A stretch of 63,316 nucleotides of DNA from a virus, in the IMG/VR virus record IMGVR_UViG_3300020474_000010, positions 1 to 63,316 of that record; one strand, given 5' to 3'. The position numbers and the translations under genes are program-made. Positions 33,887 to 40,152 of the stretch are shown piece by piece. Under the pieces are notes generated by a model. That model did not search any database. It was not told the DNA's origin and was given only the letters and a program-made list of their open reading frames with translations. Every line of letters begins with the position of its first letter. Position 1 is the first letter of the stretch.

Positions 33887-34161
33887 GGGTTTGGGTTTCC
33901 ATTGTGATCCCGTGGTAATCTCAACGTATGTGTCCCCTCGGTGAAGTTATCAACCGTGAACTTAATTTCCTTGTATAAACCACGGATTGCATCCTTACCG
34001 AAATAATCATGTTCAATGGTATCATGACCAGTGCATGAAGATCCCCATGATGTAACATCTGAATCGATCCTCGCAAAGAGTCCACGAACCATGTAATTCA
34101 GTAAACCGAGTTCACGTTTAGAAACTCTGATGTTGATGAATTTAGGATTATTCTCGTCCAA
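33871..34161 (-). CDS. hypothetical protein, 96 aa, TTG start
   Basis: The start is TTG (34161) with a GGAGG eight bases before it, overlapping the upstream gene by 14 bases. The product, ENNPKFINIRVSKRELGLLN onward, contains KRELGLLNYMVRGLF and a polar middle. Function unknown. Its stop sits in the dyad loop at 33863-33886. Confidence 0.65.
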   Translation of the reverse strand: MDENNPKFINIRVSKRELGLLNYMVRGLFARIDSDVTSWGSSCTGHDTIEHDYFGKDAIRGLYKEIKFTVDNFTEGTHTLRLPRDHNGNPNPVPRY

Positions 34162-34288
34162 GTGTAATTCCCTCCAATTGGTTTAAGATTGTTTGATACT
34201 GTTCATTATACTGTCTTTGCAACCTAGCATCAACTAGGTCTATGACACTTTGTAATTCGGCATCAGTTAAAAAGATTGCGTGTCTCAT
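34148..34288 (-). CDS. hypothetical protein, 46 aa
   Basis: ATG at 34288 (ATGA overlap) gives MRHAIFLTDAELQSVIDLVD then ARLQRQYNEQYQTILNQLEG: one long amphipathic helix. Function unknown; possibly a small binding or coiled-coil protein. Confidence 0.65.
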   Translation of the reverse strand: MRHAIFLTDAELQSVIDLVDARLQRQYNEQYQTILNQLEGITLGRE

Positions 34289-34545
34289 TTTTTAAAATCG
34301 CATTTCATGTACTCTTTGACCTCTTCAACCACATCATCGAAGTGGTCATCCCAGTAGTCGCGGGCATCATTAAGGAAATCTTCATCGAACTGCGTTTCCA
34401 CATAGTGTGTCATATCACTATAAACGTATTCCATGAGATCTTCGGTGGTCATGTTATCGACATACCTTTCAACAAAGAATGCCTTTAACTCATCGATCAC
34501 CTCGGGGGTGAGTTCTTCCCCCGACTTCATTCTGTATTTTATCAT
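34285..34545 (-). CDS. hypothetical acidic protein, 86 aa
   Basis: MIKYRMKSGEELTPEVIDEL, then a very acidic stretch (DEDFLNDARDYWDDHFDDVV) and a basic C-terminus (CDFKK). The strong negative charge could mimic DNA, but this is speculative. Coupled to its neighbours by overlaps. Confidence 0.7.
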   Translation of the reverse strand: MIKYRMKSGEELTPEVIDELKAFFVERYVDNMTTEDLMEYVYSDMTHYVETQFDEDFLNDARDYWDDHFDDVVEEVKEYMKCDFKK

Positions 34546-35012
34546 TAGAGGTAACCTGCGAATTCCATGGCAGGTTCATCATAGAACCATGATATGCTCA
34601 ACTCGGGAAACTTCTCTCGTAGTGCTGATACAATTCCCTCGGGTGGCGACCATGCTGTATCAAATGCGAACTGGACATAATCCTCGTGATCGTCTGACCA
34701 CTCAATATCCTTTTCTGAAATGTCCCATTTAGTTCCCCAATTCTGCACTCGCCAGTTATACCAGCGATCATCTTGCCTACCATCTGAGAATTCAAGTGCT
34801 GTATGTACATACTCACCATTAGGGTTCTTGTATGTTTTCTCAATTGGTAACTCACCACGATCAGGGCATTTGATCTTAGAGAAGTCAGGTTGTGGATATA
34901 TCACATTGAAAGGATTATCCTTAGAGAAGATCTCTTTTAACTCAGCGAGTTGCTTTTCTTCTTCTTCGTTACCAGCAGATGCTGTAACTCTGTTTTCACA
35001 CCAGTTAGGCAT
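34545..35012 (-). CDS. api92/DUF1281-like protein, 155 aa
   Basis: MPNWCENRVTASAG at the start, WGTKWDISEKDI in the middle and FAFDTAWSPPEGIVSALREK then FPELSISWFYDEPAMEFAGY at the end match the api92-like family with a ferredoxin-like fold. Its biochemical role is unknown. It starts a coupled set of four genes (35012-33871) driven from 35042-35047. Confidence 0.8.
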   Translation of the reverse strand: MPNWCENRVTASAGNEEEEKQLAELKEIFSKDNPFNVIYPQPDFSKIKCPDRGELPIEKTYKNPNGEYVHTALEFSDGRQDDRWYNWRVQNWGTKWDISEKDIEWSDDHEDYVQFAFDTAWSPPEGIVSALREKFPELSISWFYDEPAMEFAGYL

Positions 35013-35099
35013 AATTCTGTTGTTTAGTTTGGTATGTACTAATTATAGTATATTTCCAGCACACATCAACACACCCTGTGCCAGAAATATAACTGGCAC
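35013..35099 (-). promoter_or_regulatory. promoter-stem-loop cassette
   Basis: Perfect 7-bp stem GTGCCAG/CTGGCAC (35078-35099) after the stop at 35113, then TATAAT at 35042-35047 and a leader with CCAAACTAAACA before ATG 35012. Confidence 0.65.
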
Positions 35100-35112
35100 T
35101 GGTCGCGTAACG

Positions 35113-35298
35113 TTAATGATATCCTCCCTTATCATTGAAACAATCTTCATTCCAATGCTCATCCTCTTCGAGGACCCCTAGGTATTGCATAATCTCATCG
35201 TAGCATTGCATACCTGAGCGGGACATGCGCCCCGCTGTATAATCCCAACCGAGATCTGATAGTTTGTCCAGCAGCACGGACATCTTAATTTTTCTCAT
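35113..35298 (-). CDS. hypothetical protein, 61 aa
   Basis: MRKIKMSVLLDKLSDLGWDY, then an acidic end EEDEHWNEDCFNDKGGYH. Start overlaps the preceding stop (ATGA). Function unknown. Confidence 0.65.
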   Translation of the reverse strand: MRKIKMSVLLDKLSDLGWDYTAGRMSRSGMQCYDEIMQYLGVLEEDEHWNEDCFNDKGGYH

Positions 35299-35510
35299 TT
35301 GGATACATCTCCATACATATGGTTCATAGTATCTCTCACACGCTCACGGTCGAGACTGTCCCCGTTACCCCATGTAACGACGTCATTACAACCATCGAGA
35401 TAATCAAGAGTTGCGTAAGCAATTTGCTCGCGGGTGCGTTTTTGATCGTAGAGACCGCCATCTCCATAGAATGAGTAAACATACTCGATAAATTCGTTAA
35501 ATGAGTTCAT
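35295..35510 (-). CDS. hypothetical protein, 71 aa, predicted leaderless
   Basis: ATG at 35510 (not the longer frame) gives MNSFNEFIEYVYSFYGDGGL and ends MNHMYGDVSK. TATAAT (35517-35522) is exactly six bases before this ATG. Function unknown. Confidence 0.65.
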   Translation of the reverse strand: MNSFNEFIEYVYSFYGDGGLYDQKRTREQIAYATLDYLDGCNDVVTWGNGDSLDRERVRDTMNHMYGDVSK

Positions 35511-35576
35511 GTATACATTATAACCATATACATGCACGTAATGCATTCAACCAGTGCCACTAATTAAACTGGCACT
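35511..35576 (-). promoter_or_regulatory. promoter-stem-loop cassette (leaderless type)
   Basis: Perfect 7-bp dyad AGTGCCA/TGGCACT (35553-35576) with the TAG stop of the 56-residue gene in its loop, then TATAAT at 35517-35522, GTATAC, ATG at 35510. Confidence 0.65.
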
Positions 35577-35730
35577 CCATGGTCTCCCTTTCAAGCTTGC
35601 CCAGGATAGAATCCCTGGTATTGCGTCGATCGCTGGTTTGGTCCATGGTCCTAGTGAACCAGTGGACTGCTTCCTGGATCAGATACAGCTCATCTTCCTG
35701 GATATAAGTCTTCATGAAATACTTCTTCAT
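35560..35730 (-). CDS. hypothetical protein, 56 aa
   Basis: MKKYFMKTYIQEDELYLIQE, then AVHWFTRTMDQTSDRRNTRD; it ends CQFN with the stop in the dyad loop. ATGA overlap with the upstream gene. Function unknown. Confidence 0.65.
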   Translation of the reverse strand: MKKYFMKTYIQEDELYLIQEAVHWFTRTMDQTSDRRNTRDSILGKLERETMECQFN

Positions 35731-35900
35731 TTCTTATATGCTTCCTTGAGTCTTTTGTTAAAGGTCCTAGACTCTGATGGTGTCATACCACAAAAGTAAT
35801 TCATAAGGTTGCCATCATAGTCATCGAAGAGATCATCTAAGTCAGATCCTATGTTAATAGTATCTCTAGCTTTGATGTCATTATAATCTGAAAGGTTCAT
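35727..35900 (-). CDS. hypothetical acidic protein, 57 aa
   Basis: ATG at 35900 gives MNLSDYNDIKARDTINIGSD, then DLDDLFDDYDGNLMNYFCGM. This start is chosen because upstream lies a T-rich leader after a strong hairpin. Function unknown. Confidence 0.6.
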   Translation of the reverse strand: MNLSDYNDIKARDTINIGSDLDDLFDDYDGNLMNYFCGMTPSESRTFNKRLKEAYKK

Positions 35901-35936
35901 TAAATTGAAAAAATTGAAGATTTTAAAAAAAGTGAT

Positions 35937-35982
35937 AAATCCCACTTTCTGAGACTAAACAAAAACTCAAAAAGTGGGATTT
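35937..35982 (-). terminator. long hairpin with T tract before the 57-aa gene
   Basis: 12 bp of AAATCCCACTTT/AAAGTGGGATTT plus TGAG/CTCA (one mismatch) with a 12-base loop, followed on the minus strand by a TTTTTTT tract. It lies in the 133-base gap 35901-36033 and could end the upstream unit or attenuate the 57-residue gene. I see no clear promoter between it and ATG 35900. Confidence 0.7.
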
Positions 35983-36033
35983 TTAAAGGGGCGCTGTTTC
36001 TACAATACAGATCTTTTGTACTCCCCAGGGGAC

Positions 36034-36363
36034 CTATTGAAATAGGTATCCCTTAGAACTGTCGAATTGGTGAGTGTGACCTCTGTCAGATACGTACCAT
36101 GTGAAGTCTTTCTGATATACCCCGCAGGTGAATGCATCACAAAACTCATTGATGAGTGCATTTAACCTGGACTTGGTAGTAACTGACTGCCACCCGCCGT
36201 CGAAGATGTGTAAGAAGTTGGATCCAACGGTTGCTATATGGTTCCCGTGTAGATAAACGTTTGAGTAATCGTTATCTTCATCATAACTTACACCTGTGTT
36301 TGCCTTAGCGAAGTTGATTTTGCTCTTCACCGCTGCATTCATTTGTGCTTCAATCTTGCGCAT
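36034..36363 (-). CDS. conserved small phage protein, 109 aa
   Basis: MRKIEAQMNAAVKSKINFAK, then VYLHGNHIATVGSNFLHIFD, then TTKSRLNALINEFC, a pattern recurring in phage proteins of unknown function. Own promoter at 36393-36398. Confidence 0.75.
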   Translation of the reverse strand: MRKIEAQMNAAVKSKINFAKANTGVSYDEDNDYSNVYLHGNHIATVGSNFLHIFDGGWQSVTTKSRLNALINEFCDAFTCGVYQKDFTWYVSDRGHTHQFDSSKGYLFQ

Positions 36364-36450
36364 TCTGGGTTGCCTGTTTTGTTTACTCTTCTATTATGCA
36401 TCATCTGCATAACGATTGCAACCCACCTTGTGCCACTAGTTAAACTGTCC
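36364..36450 (-). promoter_or_regulatory. promoter-stem-loop cassette
   Basis: A degenerate dyad ACAGTTTAACTAGTGGCAC (36430-36449) follows the stop of the 47-residue gene; palindromic ATGCAGATGATGCAT overlaps the -10 CATAAT (36393-36398); the leader contains GTAAACAAAACAGG. Confidence 0.5.
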
Positions 36451-36455
36451 TTATT

Positions 36456-36599
36456 TTAACCATTCCCCTTTCCAGGATGGTATTCTTTAAACTTACGGAC
36501 ATTCTTCCTCTTATCACGTTGAAGATTCTTGATATCATAACCATAAAGGTCCCCTGACTCATCATGGTTCTTGAAATCGCCTTTGTAACTTTTAGACAT
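36456..36599 (-). CDS. small basic protein, 47 aa
   Basis: ATG at 36599 gives MSKSYKGDFKNHDESGDLYG, then a Lys/Arg-rich stretch (NLQRDKRKNVRKFKEYHPGK). Basic and without a membrane span, so a nucleic-acid binding role is possible. No family recognised. Confidence 0.6.
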   Translation of the reverse strand: MSKSYKGDFKNHDESGDLYGYDIKNLQRDKRKNVRKFKEYHPGKGNG

Positions 36600-36628
36600 A
36601 GCTTAATGACTACTGTACAATATTTAGA

Positions 36629-36889
36629 TTAGACTGTATCCTTAATAATAAGGGTCTTATCCTTAATTGATGCATTAATATATGCTCCAATGGACTTTTC
36701 AGGGTCATTTAGTATTATTTGCACGTTTTTTGCAAATCTTTCAAGATTTTCGCAGTTATATGCGTATTCTTTGATGTTTTTGCCCCTAAATGTGACAAAT
36801 ACGCCCTCATCATTGCCTTTCAGTGACAAAATAGCTGATGAATCAACGTCTTCATAAGTAAATGCGCTGCTCAATCTCATTGTGGTCAT
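36629..36889 (-). CDS. possible KTSC-like protein, 86 aa
   Basis: ATG at 36889 (or 36880) gives RLSSAFTYEDVDSSAILSLK, then GVFVTFRGKNIKEYAYNCEN, then SIGAYINASIKDK, faintly resembling KTSC domains (SS..I, F..G..Y.Y, G.Y.N..I). The call is weak. It has an unusual 100-base leader of A/T repeats. Confidence 0.6.
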   Translation of the reverse strand: MTTMRLSSAFTYEDVDSSAILSLKGNDEGVFVTFRGKNIKEYAYNCENLERFAKNVQIILNDPEKSIGAYINASIKDKTLIIKDTV

Positions 36890-36900
36890 AAAATAGTTTC

Positions 36901-36990
36901 TGAACTTTTTTAAAAATCTTAAAAAGTCATTTTTTTAAAAAAGTCATTTTTTTGTTTTTTTGACTTTTTCAGTTTTCTGACTTTCTCGGA
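36901..36990 (-). repeat. A/T-rich leader with competing hairpin arms
   Basis: Two direct copies of AAAAAGTCATTTTTTT in the plus-strand text, plus the inverted partner TTTTTTTGACTTTTT, lie between TATAAT (36998-37003) and the ATG at 36889. On the minus RNA, AAAAAGTCA can pair with either of two TGACTTTTT arms. Confidence 0.6.
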
Positions 36991-36997
36991 TATCTGA

Positions 36998-37056
36998 ATT
37001 ATAGCAAATCTCGGCATTCTTGGTGGGTCTCTGTGTGCCACTTTGGGAACTGGCAC
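36998..37056 (-). promoter_or_regulatory. promoter-stem-loop cassette
   Basis: Perfect GTGCCA/TGGCAC dyad (37035-37056) upstream of GCTATAAT (-10 at 36998-37003). Unlike the other copies there is no recognised gene stop within it. Confidence 0.55.
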
Positions 37057-37264
37057 ATTCGGGGTTGACTTTTCATACATAGCAGCCTAAGACAACATCG
37101 ACACCGCCCCTTTACCTATTTGTCTCAATCTATACACAGAACCTATACACATTTATTTACATATTTTAAATGTTTTCTCAGTCGAACTCCACACCCCCCG
37201 AGAACCCTTGCTATCACTCACGCGGAAGGATACTATCCTATACACACTTTAAGTACACTTTGGT
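37057..37264. other. non-coding stretch with CTATACACA repeats
   Basis: No gene recognised here. (C)CTATACACA occurs at 37130-37138, 37142-37151 and 37237-37246 (TGTGTATAG on the minus strand). A short AGGAT/ATCCT inverted repeat lies near 37226-37238. A plus-strand open frame of 89 residues across it has no convincing features. Confidence 0.5.
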
Positions 37265-37429
37265 TCAACTCCAATACTCATCCAATACATCAAAAACTCT
37301 GTTCAAAGATTCGTTCGCTCCTACACATTCCCACTTACCTTTCTCTCCTATTTCACACTTATAATGTAGTTCTCTCTTCAGTTGCATGAGTCTATTAGTC
37401 ATTGCAACTTTGTCTAGTCTACCGTTCAT
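37265..37429 (-). CDS. conserved small protein, 54 aa
   Basis: ATG at 37429 with AAGGAG nine bases before it. MNGRLDKVAMTNRLMQLKRE, then KWECVGANESLNRVFDVLDE. The segment KCEIGEKGKWEC has two Cys. The last gene of a dense set running from 39458. Function unknown. Confidence 0.7.
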   Translation of the reverse strand: MNGRLDKVAMTNRLMQLKRELHYKCEIGEKGKWECVGANESLNRVFDVLDEYWS

Positions 37430-37453
37430 GTGTATTCTCCTTAACCGTAGTCC

Positions 37454-37461
37454 TATTTATT
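37454..37461 (-). promoter_or_regulatory. late-like AATAAATA element
   Basis: AATAAATAGG lies 25 bases before the ATG at 37429, next to the stop of the 28-residue peptide. It resembles the late core, but it sits inside the early island, so it may be chance. Confidence 0.3.
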
Positions 37462-37548
37462 TTATGCAGGACATGTTGGTGGTGGTATTTTAGGCATTCG
37501 TAACTTCTTCTTCCATCTTTCGATAAAGTCTTTGATCTTCTTATCCAC
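37462..37548 (-). CDS. short basic peptide, 28 aa, GTG start
   Basis: GTG at 37548 follows the upstream TAA directly. MDKKIKDFIERWKKKLRMPK then IPPPTCPA: a basic amphipathic helix and a proline-rich tail. It fills the gap between two genes exactly. Tentative because of size. Confidence 0.4.
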   Translation of the reverse strand: MDKKIKDFIERWKKKLRMPKIPPPTCPA

Positions 37549-37845
37549 TTAAATTGTTCTCCTCTTGCTATTTTCTAACCCATCGTGTACACTAGGACGT
37601 GTGGTTACATATGTTAAATCCTTATAATCATGTGGGAAACATAGGATACATGTGTGTACTCGCTTATGTCTCCAAGTGGTTAGGTCACAGTCTGGTCTTG
37701 GTTTAGTTGATATTTCAATTGTGATGTACTGATCACTGACGAAATATACCCATCCTTCAAGATCTTGTCCTAGTTTAACCTTCCACTTGACGTAATCATT
37801 AAGTTGAGGTGTGTACAATGTTAGGTCCTCGAACTGTTCTCGCAT
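37549..37845 (-). CDS. hypothetical protein, 98 aa
   Basis: MREQFEDLTLYTPQLNDYVK, then a beta-type core (GWVYFVSDQYITIEISTKPR) and VHTCILCFPHDYKDLTYVTT with CILC. It overlaps the 67-residue gene by 47 bases. The core resembles a small KOW/SH3-like barrel in outline only. Confidence 0.7.
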   Translation of the reverse strand: MREQFEDLTLYTPQLNDYVKWKVKLGQDLEGWVYFVSDQYITIEISTKPRPDCDLTTWRHKRVHTCILCFPHDYKDLTYVTTRPSVHDGLENSKRRTI

Positions 37846-38002
37846 AACGTACTGGTCCTGTTAATGGATCAGACATTGGTACCGAGACGTAACACTGTAA
37901 TTTATAGTCTCTTGGATTGAGATTTAATGTTTCAACTATCTTAACTGCATGTTCGTAACAACTCACCCATGTAAGATTAAACTTCTTTGTTTTGGGTTCC
38001 AT
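37799..38002 (-). CDS. hypothetical protein, 67 aa
   Basis: ATG at 38002 gives MEPKTKKFNLTWVSCYEHAV, then KIVETLNLNPRDYKLQCYVS. The frame continues upstream to an ATG at 38176 in a TAATG junction, but that extension is low-complexity Ser/Lys and overlaps a better frame. It overlaps genes at both ends. Function unknown. Confidence 0.55.
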   Translation of the reverse strand: MEPKTKKFNLTWVSCYEHAVKIVETLNLNPRDYKLQCYVSVPMSDPLTGPVRYARTVRGPNIVHTST

Positions 38003-38186
38003 CCTCCATGGGAATGGATTGTGAGGAAATAGGTCTATGTCTTTTGTTCTTGTGAACTTGACTTTTAATTTTGATTGAGATTCCGAACTCTTGATAGAAC
38101 TCTTTTCTTTTGTTCTTGATGTACTCTTCGATAGAGTCTTCAAGTTCTTGTCCAGTGATCGTTGTGTTCTCGGCATTACTCCTCAT
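37977..38186 (-). CDS. hypothetical protein, 69 aa
   Basis: ATG at 38186 gives MRSNAENTTITGQELEDSIE, then EYIKNKRKEFYQEFGISIKI and a basic end. Chosen over the other frame because of its amphipathic helical pattern. Function unknown. Confidence 0.6.
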   Translation of the reverse strand: MRSNAENTTITGQELEDSIEEYIKNKRKEFYQEFGISIKIKSQVHKNKRHRPISSQSIPMEDGTQNKEV

Positions 38187-38340
38187 AGTACTTTTCATTT
38201 GGTGAATGGTACACTAATACAAATGCATCACACTTGGGACACGATAGATTAGTTACGATGTTATACTCTTCGTTGCAGTAATCCTCACCATTGTGATCAC
38301 CACCCCATATGAGTTCAGTTCCACATGCCCAACAGTTCAT
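38176..38340 (-). CDS. zinc-ribbon-like protein, 54 aa
   Basis: ATG at 38340 (ATGA overlap). MNCWACGTELIWGGDHNGED has C3 and C6; SCPKCDAFVLVYHSP has C34 and C37: a CxxC...CxxC zinc ribbon. Might bind DNA, RNA or polymerase. No further family assigned. Confidence 0.75.
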   Translation of the reverse strand: MNCWACGTELIWGGDHNGEDYCNEEYNIVTNLSCPKCDAFVLVYHSPNEKYYEE

Positions 38341-38474
38341 GATTGCATTTCCTTTAACTCATCATAGAGTCTTTGATTCTCAGCATCACGATCAAGTTGA
38401 AATGCTCCTCGAATGAGAGTCAGACCAACTACACCGATGATCACATATGCAAGTAATGGATACTTCTTATTCAT
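38337..38474 (-). CDS. single-span membrane protein, 45 aa
   Basis: ATG at 38474. MNKKYPLLAYVIIGVVGLTL has one hydrophobic span (residues about 6-22), followed by a charged helix (RGAFQLDRDAENQRLYDELK). It overlaps the 58-residue gene by 8 bases. Inner-membrane location is likely; role unknown. Confidence 0.65.
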   Translation of the reverse strand: MNKKYPLLAYVIIGVVGLTLIRGAFQLDRDAENQRLYDELKEMQS

Positions 38475-38643
38475 CTGCAACCATTTGAACTAAGTACATA
38501 TACCCAAATGATCTTCTCTCTTTGGGGTCTTTGAGCATACTCGTGACTTGTTTATCACTGAGTTTCATTTTCATCACTCGTCTCATACATGCACTCGACT
38601 TGTTCAACATGTACACGACTTCTGTTCCGACTTCAGTTTTCAT
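38467..38643 (-). CDS. small basic protein, 58 aa
   Basis: ATG at 38643. MKTEVGTEVVYMLNKSSACM, then RRVMKMKLSDKQVTSMLKDP and a methionine-rich end. Overlaps the 50-residue gene by 11 bases. Function unknown. Confidence 0.65.
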   Translation of the reverse strand: MKTEVGTEVVYMLNKSSACMRRVMKMKLSDKQVTSMLKDPKERRSFGYMYLVQMVADE

Positions 38644-38785
38644 TACATTTAGGGCAAAGTTTACGAATTGTTTCGAGGTGTGATTCCAACACCTTACGTT
38701 TTTCTACGTTCTGTTCCTTACAGATATCAATCAGTAGTTCACTGATCTGCTTCTCGTAAGCTGACGTAGAGTTTTCTGAGGGCAT
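38633..38785 (-). CDS. small CPKC-ended protein, 50 aa
   Basis: ATG at 38785 gives a helical protein (SAYEKQISELLIDICKEQNV, then EKRKVLESHLETIRKL) ending CPKCNEN. The single CxxC could form half of a zinc site in a dimer. It overlaps the 77-residue gene by 47 bases. Confidence 0.6.
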   Translation of the reverse strand: MPSENSTSAYEKQISELLIDICKEQNVEKRKVLESHLETIRKLCPKCNEN

Positions 38786-38972
38786 CTTCGTTATAGAAGT
38801 GTGTGGACTCATGTATGTAGTTCTCGGGATCTGCCCACTCAAAGAACTCATCACCGAGCGCCATTGCGTCTTCGATTCTTTTGTTCTCGAGGAGATATCT
38901 GAATCGCTCGACCATCCATCCACAGATGTCGTCGCGTTGCTCAGAGATTTGAAGAGTGAGTTCGTTGTTCAT
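38739..38972 (-). CDS. hypothetical protein, 77 aa
   Basis: MNNELTLQISEQRDDICGWM, then VERFRYLLENKRIEDAMALG and an acidic end. Overlaps genes on both sides. Function unknown. Confidence 0.65.
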   Translation of the reverse strand: MNNELTLQISEQRDDICGWMVERFRYLLENKRIEDAMALGDEFFEWADPENYIHESTHFYNEDALRKLYVSLREADQ

Positions 38973-39219
38973 AAGTCAGAATGTTTTGGAGATGATCGTA
39001 GGTTACGAATTTAAAGGATCTGGATTGCTTGAGCATTAATTTGTTAATTGCTCCTGCAAATTCATTGGGGAAACGTTTGTGATACTTCCAGTATCTTCTT
39101 GTTTCCTCCTCGTCTAAATCAGTTCTTGGAACTATCCACGTAGTGTGTGTACCATAGAACGGATTTACATATGGTGGTTGGATAAGATTATCCACTAGGT
39201 CATCAGTGACGATGCTCAT
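38941..39219 (-). CDS. hypothetical protein, 92 aa
   Basis: MSIVTDDLVDNLIQPPYVNP, then WIVPRTDLDEEETRRYWKYH and a basic C-terminal half. ATGA overlap with the preceding gene. Function unknown. Confidence 0.7.
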   Translation of the reverse strand: MSIVTDDLVDNLIQPPYVNPFYGTHTTWIVPRTDLDEEETRRYWKYHKRFPNEFAGAINKLMLKQSRSFKFVTYDHLQNILTYEQRTHSSNL

Positions 39220-39458
39220 TTAATAAAAACCTCTGAGTTTAAGTGTTCTACCGTCAGATCATGAATCTGTTGTAGGTGGAGTATAATGTGTGCTACGTAA
39301 TCTAGATCCTCTTCGCAGGGGTCGAGATCAAAGCAAACAGACCAGTCTACTGTCCCATCATTAAATACGGGAGCGCCGAAAGGTGTACCGTCATCATCAA
39401 GTGCATAAGCATTACCTTCAGCAACGAGATAATAGGTGGGTGGGATTGGTGCAGACAT
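39216..39458 (-). CDS. hypothetical protein, 80 aa
   Basis: MSAPIPPTYYLVAEGNAYAL, then DWSVCFDLDPCEEDLDYVAH. First gene of the 39458-37265 set, with a TATAGT -10-like element at 39476-39481. Function unknown. Confidence 0.7.
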   Translation of the reverse strand: MSAPIPPTYYLVAEGNAYALDDDGTPFGAPVFNDGTVDWSVCFDLDPCEEDLDYVAHIILHLQQIHDLTVEHLNSEVFIK

Positions 39459-39512
39459 GAGAGAAATGGTTGACTACTATACTAATTTAGCATATAATGC
39501 GATTGAAGTCAA

Positions 39513-39860
39513 TCACATGTACAGATATCCGCCTGCCCAGTCCGCATTCTCAAACAGATATTCTCTGTCTGCTATCAGACGTAGGTCAAAACGGACATGT
39601 TTAGCAGGTCCTCTCCAACTTGCTGCCTTATATACTTCTCCTGTTTTCTTGTCTACGAAGGCATGCACGGAACGTTGGTTTCCAGTGTTCATAATGATCT
39701 TGTAGTACTTCTTACCTGGGTCAATGGTGAAACTATAACCTGATGATGAATCCTTCTCAAAATCTCTCTGAAGTGCGTCACATAGTGATTGAGTGTGCTT
39801 AAATATATTATCCTCGATTGTTTTGCGTGCTCTTTCTGCGGAAGTAAGTGTTGAGGTCAT
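39513..39860 (-). CDS. conserved hypothetical protein, 115 aa
   Basis: A helical start, then a beta-type core: YYKIIMNTGNQRSVHAFVDK, then KTGEVYKAASWRGPAKHVRF. The middle pattern recurs in cyanophage proteins of unknown function as I recall. Own promoter cassette with a true terminator at 39861-39917. Confidence 0.75.
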   Translation of the reverse strand: MTSTLTSAERARKTIEDNIFKHTQSLCDALQRDFEKDSSSGYSFTIDPGKKYYKIIMNTGNQRSVHAFVDKKTGEVYKAASWRGPAKHVRFDLRLIADREYLFENADWAGGYLYM

Positions 39861-39940
39861 GGAGTTCCTTTGTTTATACTATTATTATAGCAATAAAAAA
39901 CCCCCTGTGAAGGGGGTGTGTGCAACTTGTTGAACTGTCC
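39861..39940 (-). promoter_or_regulatory. promoter preceded by terminator (full cassette)
   Basis: Order on the minus strand: stop of the 70-residue gene and a degenerate dyad (39918-39940), a terminator hairpin ACCCCC/GGGGGT (39900-39917) with a T6 tract (39895-39900), then TATAAT (39884-39889) and a leader TATAAACAAAGGAACTCC before ATG 39860. It is the clearest end-then-restart cassette in the window. Confidence 0.8.
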
Positions 39941-40152
39941 TAGAATGGACAATCATCTGGTATCACGTACGTAGGAATTTGAGGTGACTCTCCACCCATC
40001 CACTTCGCACGCTGTTCATCTTTCCATTGAAGATGACTCACACGTTTGATCATCTCATCAACGTGTTCTTTCTCCTGCATTTGTGCAGTGGTCAGTTCTT
40101 TCTCGTATTGGTAGTCTGTCCAAACGATGTCGTAGTAATACTTTTGGTTCAT
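39940..40152 (-). CDS. hypothetical protein, 70 aa
   Basis: MNQKYYYDIVWTDYQYEKEL, then a charged helical middle and TYVIPDDCPF end. A -10-like TAATAT is six bases before the ATG, like the leaderless set. Function unknown. Confidence 0.65.
   Translation of the reverse strand: MNQKYYYDIVWTDYQYEKELTTAQMQEKEHVDEMIKRVSHLQWKDEQRAKWMGGESPQIPTYVIPDDCPF

Noticed and set aside
34720-35181. 153-aa plus-strand frame opposite the api92-like gene
   Set aside because: The minus-strand product matches a known family over its whole length.
36919-37090. Minus-strand frame starting MYEKSTPNVPVPKVAHRDPP through the dyad and TATAAT
   Set aside because: It would translate the promoter and A/T repeats; the low-complexity Lys-rich end suggests chance.
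37120-37389. 89-aa plus-strand frame over the CTATACACA region
   Set aside because: Composition is irregular, it overlaps the well-supported 54-residue minus gene and has no ribosome site.
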